Part shown: positions 1 to 5,504 of the stretch, piece by piece
Layout of the letters: each line of letters opens with the position of its first letter
Position numbering within the stretch: position 1 is the first letter of the stretch
Program-made: the position numbers and the translations under genes
The notes under the pieces: model-generated
What the model was told of the DNA's origin: nothing
Seen by the model: only the letters and a program-made list of their open reading frames with translations
Databases searched by the model: none
DNA from: an uncultured bacterium
GTDB taxonomy: Bacteria > Spirochaetota > Brevinematia > DTOW01
Assembly: GCA_937928175.1 (NCBI GenBank)
Contig: CALFVP010000029.1
Coordinates: 1 to 5,504 of the forward strand
Reading direction: 5' to 3'
Length of the DNA stretch: 5,504 nt

Positions 1-1058
1 ACTAACAACTGTTTTTTCATACCAAAAAGCCCAGAAGTAATGTCTTGGTAAACCGGAGAACCAGTAGTACCAAAAGATAAAGATCTATCTAAAACTGCAA
101 TATTTTTTGCAGAAGGTATGAGTTTAATAAACTCACTTATAACAAAAGGTCTATAAACTCTTATGTTAATACTTCCAACTTTTTTCCCTTTTTCTCTAAG
201 TTTATTAACAACGTGCCTTACAGTTCCAGAAGTAGAGTTCATAGACACAAAAACTATTTCCGCATCATCAGTCATATACCCTTCAAAGAAATTAAATCTA
301 ACTCCTGTCTTTTGATAAAAATTTTCAAATACTTCACCTATAACACCAACAGAGTTTTCTATAGCTTTTTGCATACTTACTCTGAATTCAAAATAATGTG
401 ATGGCATAGCCCATTCACCAACTGAAATAGGATTATCGAAATTAAGCAAACTGTATGGATATTTGTTAGGACCAACAAACTCTTTAACAAAATCATCATC
501 AAATACATCAACAGCTTCAACGCAATGACTTGTAATAAATCCATCTTGATTGACAGCAACCGGTAGAAATACTCTAGGATCTTCTGCTATCTTAAAAGCT
601 AAAATATTATTATAGTATACCTCTTGAGGGTTTTCTGAAAACATCATAATCCAACCTAGATCTCTCATTGCCATAGCATCAGAATGATCGCAGTGAATAT
701 TGAGTGGTCCAGAAATAGCTCTATTTACAACATTCATAACTATAGGTAATCTTAAAGAAGAAGCAATAGCTATTATCTCCCACATAAGAGCAAGTCCCTG
801 AGAAGATGTAGCAGTACTTGCTCTTGCACCAGCAGAAGCAGCACCAACAATGGCACTCATTGCACTATGTTCAGATTCAACTTGTATCATTTCTGTTTTT
901 ACAATTCCGTCAGAAACGAATTGAGCATACTCTTGAACAATAGGAGTTTGAGGAGTGATAGGATAAGCAGCAACAACATCAAGATCAACTTGCCTCATTG
1001 CTTCAGCAGCAGCCTGAGCACCTGTTAGCGATTTTCTTATTCTATTCACACTTACCAT
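1..1058 (-). CDS. porA: Pyruvate:ferredoxin oxidoreductase alpha subunit (3' end beyond window)
   Basis: Alpha subunit of a four-subunit, cytoplasmic 2-oxoacid:ferredoxin oxidoreductase. The enzyme oxidises pyruvate with CoA to acetyl-CoA and CO2 and reduces ferredoxin. Reading from the ATG at 1058 gives 352 codons with no stop before the window edge; family members have about 390-400 residues, so roughly 40 are missing. Visible family motifs are YPITPQTP at residues 32-39 (the pyruvate/thiamine-site loop), VESEHSA at 60-66 (the Glu contacting the thiamine aminopyrimidine is expected here), STATSSQGLALM at 81-92 and GPLNIHCDHSD at 117-127. The C-terminal part seen corresponds to the transketolase-like domain II (MNSTSGTV, near residue 287). 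The start is supported by a strong GGAGGTGG ribosome site (1063-1070), 4 bases upstream. The gene lies 11 bases after porD and is co-transcribed with it. The motifs fit pyruvate better than other 2-oxoacids, but substrate cannot be proved from sequence alone. The beta subunit gene is expected next to the left. Confidence 0.95.
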   Translation of the reverse strand, partial: MVSVNRIRKSLTGAQAAAEAMRQVDLDVVAAYPITPQTPIVQEYAQFVSDGIVKTEMIQVESEHSAMSAIVGAASAGARASTATSSQGLALMWEIIAIASSLRLPIVMNVVNRAISGPLNIHCDHSDAMAMRDLGWIMMFSENPQEVYYNNILAFKIAEDPRVFLPVAVNQDGFITSHCVEAVDVFDDDFVKEFVGPNKYPYSLLNFDNPISVGEWAMPSHYFEFRVSMQKAIENSVGVIGEVFENFYQKTGVRFNFFEGYMTDDAEIVFVSMNSTSGTVRHVVNKLREKGKKVGSINIRVYRPFVISEFIKLIPSAKNIAVLDRSLSFGTTGSPVYQDITSGLFGMKKQLL

Positions 1059-1069
1059 AATACCACCTC

Positions 1070-1360
1070 CTAATCTTCCTGAGAAACCATATCAATTGCT
1101 TTTCTTGGACAAACATTTGCACAAATACCACACCCCTTACAATAATCATAATCAAATCCCAACATCTTTGAATCTCTCACAATAATACTGTCATCAGGAC
1201 AATTCAACCAACATATCATACAATCAACACATTTATCCCTGTCTAAAACAGGTTTAAAAGTCCTCCAACCACCAGTTTTATTCTCAACAGCAGTACCACC
1301 ATTTGCAAAAGCTCCAATATTCAATTTAATTTCCTTTATATCTTTATCTTGAACTAACAT
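1070..1360 (-). CDS. porD: Pyruvate:ferredoxin oxidoreductase delta subunit (2x[4Fe-4S] ferredoxin)
   Basis: This small electron-transfer subunit passes electrons from the thiamine/[4Fe-4S] site of the alpha-beta core to free ferredoxin. The 96-residue product has two classical CxxCxxCxxxCP motifs: Cys 44, 47, 50, 54 (CVDCMICWLNCP) and Cys 74, 77, 80, 84 (CKGCGICANVCP). It therefore binds two [4Fe-4S] clusters. The N-terminal stretch GGWRTFKPVLD (residues 30-40) just before the first cluster is typical of POR delta subunits and separates it from ordinary bacterial ferredoxins. The length is normal for the family (about 95-105). It starts 1 base after the porC stop codon, and its ribosome site GGAGG lies inside the last codons of porC, so translation is probably coupled. 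The next gene downstream is porA. Confidence 0.96.
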   Translation of the reverse strand: MLVQDKDIKEIKLNIGAFANGGTAVENKTGGWRTFKPVLDRDKCVDCMICWLNCPDDSIIVRDSKMLGFDYDYCKGCGICANVCPRKAIDMVSQED

Positions 1361-1361
1361 A

Positions 1362-1949
1362 TTAACCTCCTATGATTTCATTCATACCTCTTTCAAAAGC
1401 AGTAATATTTTTAATAACTTCTTCTTCTCCAAGCTTCTTACCAAATTTGCTTCTAATAACATCTTTCACTTTATTAGGATCAATAATACCAACAAGCTTA
1501 ACAAAAGAACCTAACAAAGGTATATTAGCAAAATTTTTACCAAAAAGATCAATTGCTATCTTTGTAGCATCAACAGTATAAACTCTAACATTAGAAGGTA
1601 TACCGTACTTTTTTCTAATTTCATCAGGTGTTTTACTAGTGTTCACTATAACAATACTATCTTCAGAAATACCTTCCAGAACATTTTCAGCAACAAATAA
1701 ACTTTCATCCATCACAATAACAACATCAGGTCTATTAACTTGATAATGTACTTCTATTCTATCTTTAGAAATCCTACTGTAAGCTTTCATAGGAGCACCT
1801 GTCCTCTCAGCACCAAATTCAGGAAACGATTGAGCATACATACCTATATCTATAGCAGCTTCAGCTATAAGCTGCGCTGCCGTCTTAGCACCTTGCCCAG
1901 CTCTACCATGTATCCTTATATCATAAAATTCCTTTACACCAACCTCCAT
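1362..1949 (-). CDS. porC: Pyruvate:ferredoxin oxidoreductase gamma subunit
   Basis: Gamma subunit of the same oxidoreductase; in the single-chain enzymes this domain contributes to CoA binding and complex assembly. From the ATG at 1949 the product has 195 residues, close to the roughly 190 of the Thermotoga homologue as I recall it. Hallmarks are HGRAGQGAKT (residues 14-23) and SFPEFGAERTGAPM (41-54), followed by the PDVVIVMDESL strand (74-84) and PLLGSFVKL, all typical of POR gamma subunits. The frame stays open to a TTG at 1997, but that adds a poorly conserved 16-residue tail, has no ribosome site and would leave only about a 14-base leader. The ATG at 1949 has GGGGG 5 bases upstream and places the GRAGQG motif at the usual distance from the N-terminus. 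A GTG at 1961 is a weaker alternative. This is the first gene of the por operon, read from the promoter at 2018-2026. Confidence 0.94.
   Translation of the reverse strand: MEVGVKEFYDIRIHGRAGQGAKTAAQLIAEAAIDIGMYAQSFPEFGAERTGAPMKAYSRISKDRIEVHYQVNRPDVVIVMDESLFVAENVLEGISEDSIVIVNTSKTPDEIRKKYGIPSNVRVYTVDATKIAIDLFGKNFANIPLLGSFVKLVGIIDPNKVKDVIRSKFGKKLGEEEVIKNITAFERGMNEIIGG
1366..1370 (-). promoter_or_regulatory. porD ribosome binding site inside porC
   Basis: The perfect GGAGG for porD is formed by the last two glycine codons (GGA GGT) of porC, just before its TAA. A ribosome finishing porC covers the porD initiation site, which is the arrangement expected for translational coupling between two subunits of one complex. 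Confidence 0.8.
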
Positions 1950-1954
1950 ACCAT

Positions 1955-1959
1955 CCCCC
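1955..1959 (-). promoter_or_regulatory. Ribosome binding site that selects the porC start
   Basis: On the minus strand GGGGG stands 5 bases before the ATG at 1949. It can pair with the CCUCC of 16S rRNA with one G-U wobble. No comparable purine-rich site precedes the TTG at 1997, so this supports the shorter reading of porC. Confidence 0.55.
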
Positions 1960-2017
1960 ACACTCTTAGAATAACATTTTAATATAAAAAATTTCAAACT
2001 ATAAACATCAAACTAAT

Positions 2018-2026
2018 ATTATACCA
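2018..2026 (-). promoter_or_regulatory. Extended -10 promoter of the por operon
   Basis: The minus strand reads TGGTATAAT here: a perfect TATAAT with the TGn extension of extended -10 promoters. No good TTGACA is found 16-19 bases upstream (the region is T-rich, around 2041-2046), which is normal when TGn is present. The predicted transcript start is near 2011, giving a leader of about 62 bases to the ATG of porC. Prediction is by eye; such hexamers also occur by chance in AT-rich DNA, but the TGn and the correct position make this one credible. Confidence 0.6.
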
Positions 2027-2061
2027 AAGTCGTAGTATTTTAAAAAGAATAAAACAAAAAA

Positions 2062-2074
2062 ATCGTATTACGAT
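2062..2074. promoter_or_regulatory. 13-bp perfect palindrome in the divergent promoter region
   Basis: ATCGTA-T-TACGAT is a 6-1-6 perfect inverted repeat and contains the only G/C pairs in its surroundings. It lies about 57 bases upstream of the predicted por transcript start. It also overlaps the -10-like GATAAT in front of the secreted-protein gene. This is the geometry of a binding site for a dimeric regulator that could act on either or both divergent genes. I cannot match it to a named regulator motif. Confidence 0.4.
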
Positions 2075-2077
2075 AAT
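2072..2077 (+). promoter_or_regulatory. Possible -10 element for the secreted-protein gene
   Basis: GATAAT (5 of 6 to consensus) lies 7 bases before the ATG at 2085, so transcription would start at or next to the start codon. That would give a leaderless mRNA, consistent with the missing ribosome site. No convincing -35 is visible about 17 bases upstream, so this remains weak. Confidence 0.25.
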
Positions 2078-2084
2078 TCAATAA

Positions 2085-3428
2085 ATGAAAAAACTAACAT
2101 TAAAAATACTTACACTTCTAATATCACTTTTATTACTTCAAAACTCTTTTGGTACTAAAATCATATTAGATAAAAAAGACTTTGATTATTCCATAGAAAC
2201 ACCCCAACCAATCCAAGAATACAGTGAAAGTATAAACATAGATTTTTCTTCCAAAGACCTAGAAATAAGAAACATAAACAGATATTCTTTTATTTATGAA
2301 AGAATAAGTAACGAAATCTTTGCAAAATTTTTCACCAAAGAGCATGGAATATCACTAATATCTTCAGGAAATATTTTAGGAACAACTGCTATAAGTGGCG
2401 TATTTTCAATATACTTACTATTCTGCCCTATAAGGATTGATGATGGAACAGTAATAGCCAGACTCTATTCCATTGAAGAAACAGATAAAATGGTAAATAT
2501 AAAAATTGAAAAATCAAAGATAAAAATTGAAATAAATGGAATAGTAAAGGAGAGAGAAAAAGAAGAAACAAAAATAACACTAGTCTCAGATGACAAAATA
2601 AAAGCTAGAGAATTTTATGAGCTATCACTAGTATTTGACATAGTAAACTCAAAAATATCCATGTACGTAGACGGTATTGAAAACGACAGAAAGACATTCA
2701 AACAAGCAAATTTTGATCTTAGCACAAAAGAAGGAATACTAGAATTTTTCCCAGAGTTTATAGGTTATGCTAGATCAATAATAATATCTCCAACGTTTAT
2801 AAGATCAAGAAGTAAAATAAACCAAAAAACAAAAAGTATAATTTCAAGAATAGTTGATACTAAAGATTTCTCAACAAAGATGGAAAAATTATCAATAAAT
2901 GGAAAGGGTAACTTTATAATTTTATCAAGAGTATCTTCAGACATAAACAAATTACTACAAAACCAAGTAGAATGGATACCATTAGAAGAAGCAAAACAGA
3001 TAAAAGGAAGATATGTACAATTCAAAATTATACCCATACAAAGTGATGAACCTACAGATTTCCAAAGCCTTGAAATAGAAGTAACAAAAGACATTCCACC
3101 AAAGAAACCTAAAATATTGTCCATTGATCTAAAAGGCGAAGGAGAAGTAACAGTAAACTGGGAAAACGAACTAGATGAAGAGGTTGAATACTACGAAATA
3201 TTCTACGGAGATTATGAAAATAAATACTTTGGCAAAGAAAGTGGTCCATCTCCTATAAAAGTCAAAAAACCTTCGAAATTTTACCCAGTATTAAGCTATA
3301 CCATAAAGGGATTGGATAACACCAAAATGTACTATTTTTCAATAAGAAGTGTAAGAAAAGACAAAACAAAAAGCGAATATTCAGATGAATTCAAAATAAT
3401 ACCTTCAAAAGGTGTATCAAAATACTAG
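2085..3428 (+). CDS. Exported LamG-like/fibronectin type III protein of unknown function
   Basis: A 447-residue product that I do not recognise as a named protein. Residues 1-23 form a signal peptide: Lys2-Lys3, a Leu-rich core, then a likely signal peptidase I cut after Ser21-Phe22-Gly23. There is no lipobox Cys and no later membrane span, so it is probably periplasmic or secreted. Residues of about 65-240 resemble a LamG/concanavalin-type beta-sandwich; the best piece is FYELSLVFDIVNSKISMYVDG (177-197), the usual 'lvyD...lyVDG' end of such folds. Residues of about 268-334 form a second beta-rich unit containing GRYVQFKI. Residues of about 338-441 form a fibronectin type III domain (PKKPKILSIDL, VTVNWEN, YYEIFYG, YYFSIRSV). 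The architecture suggests binding to a polysaccharide or another cell-surface partner, with no enzymatic residues visible. The start is fixed, since TAA lies directly before the ATG, yet there is no Shine-Dalgarno sequence. It is divergent from porC. Domain calls are by eye. Confidence 0.8.
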   Translation: MKKLTLKILTLLISLLLLQNSFGTKIILDKKDFDYSIETPQPIQEYSESINIDFSSKDLEIRNINRYSFIYERISNEIFAKFFTKEHGISLISSGNILGTTAISGVFSIYLLFCPIRIDDGTVIARLYSIEETDKMVNIKIEKSKIKIEINGIVKEREKEETKITLVSDDKIKAREFYELSLVFDIVNSKISMYVDGIENDRKTFKQANFDLSTKEGILEFFPEFIGYARSIIISPTFIRSRSKINQKTKSIISRIVDTKDFSTKMEKLSINGKGNFIILSRVSSDINKLLQNQVEWIPLEEAKQIKGRYVQFKIIPIQSDEPTDFQSLEIEVTKDIPPKKPKILSIDLKGEGEVTVNWENELDEEVEYYEIFYGDYENKYFGKESGPSPIKVKKPSKFYPVLSYTIKGLDNTKMYYFSIRSVRKDKTKSEYSDEFKIIPSKGVSKY

Positions 3429-3466
3429 AAAATTTACTTTAACAAACACTTTTTTAACTGTAAAAC

Positions 3467-3495
3467 TTGAACTTTTTAATAATATTCACTACTAT
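3467..3495 (+). promoter_or_regulatory. Predicted sigma70-type promoter of msrAB
   Basis: TTGAAC (3467-3472) and TACTAT (3490-3495) are separated by 17 bases. The -10 keeps the key T, A and final T positions. The predicted start is near 3502, leaving a 50-base leader before the msrAB ATG. The -10 falls inside the inverted repeat at 3475-3502. The call is by eye in an AT-rich region. Confidence 0.4.
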
Positions 3496-3502
3496 TATTA
3501 AA
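3475..3502. repeat. Perfect 10-bp inverted repeat over the msrAB promoter
   Basis: The arms TTTAATAATA (3475-3484) and TATTATTAAA (3493-3502) are exact reverse complements with an 8-base spacer; half-site centres are 18 bp apart. The repeat covers the spacer, the -10 and the predicted transcript start of msrAB, where a repressor would block transcription. As RNA the stem is A-U only with no U-run after it, so it makes a poor terminator for the gene upstream. AT-rich composition raises the chance of a fortuitous repeat. Confidence 0.4.
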
Positions 3503-3551
3503 GTTACTGAAAAATTTTGTAGAAAGAAACAACGTTTTATGGAGTGTTTAT

Positions 3552-4541
3552 ATGAGTAAAGAACTAGCAACGTTAGCTGGTGGATGTTTTTGGTGCATGG
3601 AAGATGTATTTAGAGACATAAAAGGAGTAATAAAAGTTACATCAGGTTACTCAGGTGGAAACGTTGAGTTTCCAAGTTACTATGAAGTTTGTAACGGTAA
3701 TACAGGACACAGAGAAGCAGTACAAATAGAATTTGACAATGAAACAGTATCTTTTGAAGAGTTACTAGGTGTATTTTGGACAAACATTGATCCAACCGAT
3801 AACGGAGGTCAATTTTCAGATAGAGGAGAACAATACAAAACAGCAATATTTTACCACTCTGAAACACAAAAAGAAATAGCTTTCAAAACTAAGGAAGTTA
3901 TAGAAAAATCTGGAATTTTCATAAAACCCATAGTTACAGAAATACTACCATTCAAAAATTTCTATCCTGCAGAGGAATATCACCAAAACTTTTCAAAAAA
4001 AAATCCCATAAAGTACTGCACTTACAAATACTTTTCAGGAAGAGATAGTTTTATAAAAAAATATTGGAAGTATCAAAAAATATTTAAAAATCCACAAATG
4101 AATTTAAATCCCAAATACCTAAAGAAAGATCTTTCTAAATTGTCAAAAGAAGAATTTGTTATAACTCAGCAAGGTTTTACTGAACCACCATTCGAAAACA
4201 AATATTGGAATAATCACGAAGAAGGAATATACGTTGATGTAGTTTCAGGAGAACCGTTATTTGCATCAATACACAAGTTTGATTCTGGGAGTGGTTGGCC
4301 AAGCTTTTATAAACCCCTAGAAGAGGATAATATAACTTATCATATAGACACAAGTCACAATATGATAAGAATAGAGGTAAGAAGTAAACATGGAAATTCA
4401 CACTTAGGGCATGTATTCGATGATGGTCCTAAACCTACAGGATTAAGATACTGTATTAATTCCCTTGCTTTAAGATTTATTCCATTGAAAGACTTAGAAA
4501 AAGAAGGTTATTCTGAGTATAAAAAACTATTTGAGAAATAA
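3552..4541 (+). CDS. msrAB: Bifunctional peptide methionine sulfoxide reductase MsrA/MsrB
   Basis: This fused repair enzyme reduces both epimers of methionine sulfoxide in proteins, probably with thioredoxin. Residues 1-165 are MsrA (S-epimer): GCFWC at 11-15 with catalytic Cys12, TGHREAV (51-57) with Glu55, SDRGEQYKT (89-97) with the Asp90/Tyr95 pair, and EYHQ (142-145). A linker rich in Lys, Tyr and Asn (about 166-190) leads to MsrB (R-epimer, about 190-325). There, EGIYVDVVSGEPLF, SGWPSF, HLGHVFDDGP and RYCINS (299-304) hold the catalytic Cys301. The two CxxC zinc motifs of many MsrBs are absent. The site of the usual resolving Cys in SGCGWPSF is Ser247, so Cys301 must be recycled another way. 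There is no signal peptide, so it is cytoplasmic, unlike the secreted Neisseria PilB. The 329-residue length is normal for an MsrA-MsrB fusion. GGAGTG (3541-3546) lies 5 bases before the ATG. It is probably monocistronic, with its own promoter and inverted repeat upstream; its stop is 3 bases from that of the convergent gene. Confidence 0.96.
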   Translation: MSKELATLAGGCFWCMEDVFRDIKGVIKVTSGYSGGNVEFPSYYEVCNGNTGHREAVQIEFDNETVSFEELLGVFWTNIDPTDNGGQFSDRGEQYKTAIFYHSETQKEIAFKTKEVIEKSGIFIKPIVTEILPFKNFYPAEEYHQNFSKKNPIKYCTYKYFSGRDSFIKKYWKYQKIFKNPQMNLNPKYLKKDLSKLSKEEFVITQQGFTEPPFENKYWNNHEEGIYVDVVSGEPLFASIHKFDSGSGWPSFYKPLEEDNITYHIDTSHNMIRIEVRSKHGNSHLGHVFDDGPKPTGLRYCINSLALRFIPLKDLEKEGYSEYKKLFEK

Positions 4542-4544
4542 AAA

Positions 4545-5504
4545 TTACAATCCAACTTTGAAAGTAAACGGTCCAACTAACTGTTTTTTCTTACTAAAAC
4601 TCTCAAACAAGAAGTAAACATCAACAATCGTTTCGTTTTTACTCCTTCCTAAGTAGACAATAATCTCTCCATTGTAATCTAGTATAACTGGTTTCTGATA
4701 GTACTCAACAGAATCACCTATTCTATATATAGCTTTAGCTTTACCGAAATCTATAAATTCCTTAACATCATCGATTAAAACTTTAACCGAAATGAATGAA
4801 GAAGTAGTTGGCGACTTTGGTTTTAGAACGTAAGAACTTACATTAAGTATTTTATCTTTTGCTGATTCTTTGATACTTTCAAACTCTGCGGCAGAAATTT
4901 TTACAGAATTATCCGTAAAAGTCTCAGCAGTTTCTATTATTTTACCCCTTATAGCCTCTATTAAGGAAACATAGATATCCTTTAGGTAATACTTTGATGT
5001 ATTTATATTTTGTTTAACTATACTAACACCCAATTCTGATCCCATCCATAACCATCCAGAATCTCTCGCAATAATAAGTCTTTTCCAAGCATTATCGTAA
5101 AGATAAGTTGGATAAGAAGTATCAACACCTAGTTCCTCCGCTTGTTTAAAGTTATCCGAAACTTTTATGATATCTTTAGATGTAGCATTACACAGATCCC
5201 ATATTTCCCTTTTTATTTTAGTATCAAACCATAACCTAAAAGATGTTTTCTTTTCTTCTGGATCATAATACCATCCACCACTTATCTTTTCTGCTAGAAG
5301 ATCTTTAACAGGTGGAGTTTCAGTAAAAACATCTCTCCCTTTAACTATTTTAACCCAAGGTATCTTTTCCAATTTATCAAGTAATTTATTCAAGAAAACA
5401 CCATCACCTATAGATTCACCGTTATCAGCAACGGCTAAAACCATAGTACCATCTTTATTCTTTTCATTTAGCTGGATTATGTATTGTATAAATTCATCAA
5501 TAGC
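4545..5504 (-). CDS. Glycoside hydrolase family 57-like protein, C-terminal part (5' end beyond window)
   Basis: The reading frame is open to the right edge, giving 319 residues of a longer protein; the Met encoded at 5444 is internal, since coding-like sequence (AIDEFIQYIIQLNEKNKDGT) precedes it without a ribosome site. VLAVADNGESIGDG (residues 22-35 of the fragment) resembles the region IV motif of GH57 amylases and glucanotransferases (DDGEKFG / DGEN). ISGGWYYD (74-81) resembles the GSW segment, and AWKRLIIARDSGWLWMG (139-155) resembles the conserved helix ending in SDWFWWYG. GH57 enzymes are retaining enzymes acting on alpha-glucans. The last 100 or so residues (from about 228) form a beta-rich accessory domain ending in GPFTFKVGL. 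At the position two before Glu30, where the acid/base Asp is expected, there is Asn28, with Asp27 beside it, so activity is uncertain. The nucleophile and N-terminal motifs lie outside the window. The family call comes from remembered motifs; another carbohydrate-active (beta/alpha)7-barrel family is possible. Confidence 0.6.
   Translation of the reverse strand, partial: AIDEFIQYIIQLNEKNKDGTMVLAVADNGESIGDGVFLNKLLDKLEKIPWVKIVKGRDVFTETPPVKDLLAEKISGGWYYDPEEKKTSFRLWFDTKIKREIWDLCNATSKDIIKVSDNFKQAEELGVDTSYPTYLYDNAWKRLIIARDSGWLWMGSELGVSIVKQNINTSKYYLKDIYVSLIEAIRGKIIETAETFTDNSVKISAAEFESIKESAKDKILNVSSYVLKPKSPTTSSFISVKVLIDDVKEFIDFGKAKAIYRIGDSVEYYQKPVILDYNGEIIVYLGRSKNETIVDVYFLFESFSKKKQLVGPFTFKVGL

Noticed and set aside
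213..559. Short open frames on both strands within porA
   Set aside because: The minus-strand porA frame is continuous through the region with full family conservation; the short frames are shadows.
1950..1997. N-terminal extension of porC to a TTG at 1997
   Set aside because: It has no ribosome site, would leave only about 14 bases after the predicted transcript start, and the 16 added residues look unlike the family N-terminus; the ATG at 1949 has a GGGGG site.
2142..2156. The exported protein as a lipoprotein
   Set aside because: No Cys follows the hydrophobic segment; the end of the signal region is SFG-T, a signal peptidase I type site.
2765..3124. A 119-codon open frame on the minus strand inside the secreted-protein gene
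   Set aside because: It lies fully opposite a convincing gene with signal peptide and domain structure, and its translation shows no domain; it is a by-product of AT-rich codon use.
3475..3502. The inverted repeat as an intrinsic terminator of the 2085-3428 gene
   Set aside because: The stem is A-U only and no run of T follows on the plus strand, so a stable terminator is unlikely; its position over a promoter fits an operator better.
1..5504. tRNA or rRNA genes, CRISPR arrays, insertion sequences or phage genes
   Set aside because: No cloverleaf-like GC-rich block, regularly spaced repeats, transposase-like frame or terminal inverted repeats were seen on either strand.

Overview
The window is AT-rich bacterial DNA, roughly one third G+C by eye, with heavy use of AGA and ATA codons. 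It carries a four-subunit 2-oxoacid:ferredoxin oxidoreductase operon of the gamma-delta-alpha type and a family-57-like glycoside hydrolase. Together these suggest an anaerobic, fermentative and possibly thermophilic bacterium. The subunit order gamma, delta, alpha matches the porCDAB order known from Thermotoga. Thermotogota, Dictyoglomota and deep-branching Spirochaetota are all compatible, and the sequence seen here does not decide between them.

Layout. From 1949 down to the left edge, on the minus strand, is a tight operon: porC (gamma), porD (delta, two [4Fe-4S] clusters) and porA (alpha, cut by the window edge). The beta subunit gene is expected just beyond position 1. The operon has a clear extended -10 promoter at 2018-2026. 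A divergent intergenic region then leads to a plus-strand gene at 2085-3428. It encodes an exported protein of unknown function with a LamG/concanavalin-like domain, a middle beta-rich domain and a C-terminal fibronectin type III domain. Its start has no Shine-Dalgarno sequence and is fixed by a stop codon directly upstream. A 123-base gap follows, holding a sigma70-like promoter and an AT-only inverted repeat. Next, on the plus strand, is a fused MsrA-MsrB peptide methionine sulfoxide reductase (3552-4541). Three bases after its stop, a convergent minus-strand gene ends. That gene runs off the right edge and looks like the C-terminal half of a glycoside hydrolase family 57 protein, in which the usual catalytic Asp may be Asn.

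How the genes relate. The oxidoreductase converts pyruvate to acetyl-CoA and reduced ferredoxin, the central step of anaerobic sugar fermentation. The GH57-like protein would act on alpha-glucans upstream of that, if it is active. MsrAB repairs oxidised methionine and fits an anaerobe that meets oxygen from time to time. The four transcription units point in different directions, so this looks like ordinary chromosome rather than one dedicated multi-gene system. The points most worth checking are the two palindromes in promoter regions, the SD-less secreted protein, and the altered active-site motif of the GH57-like protein.
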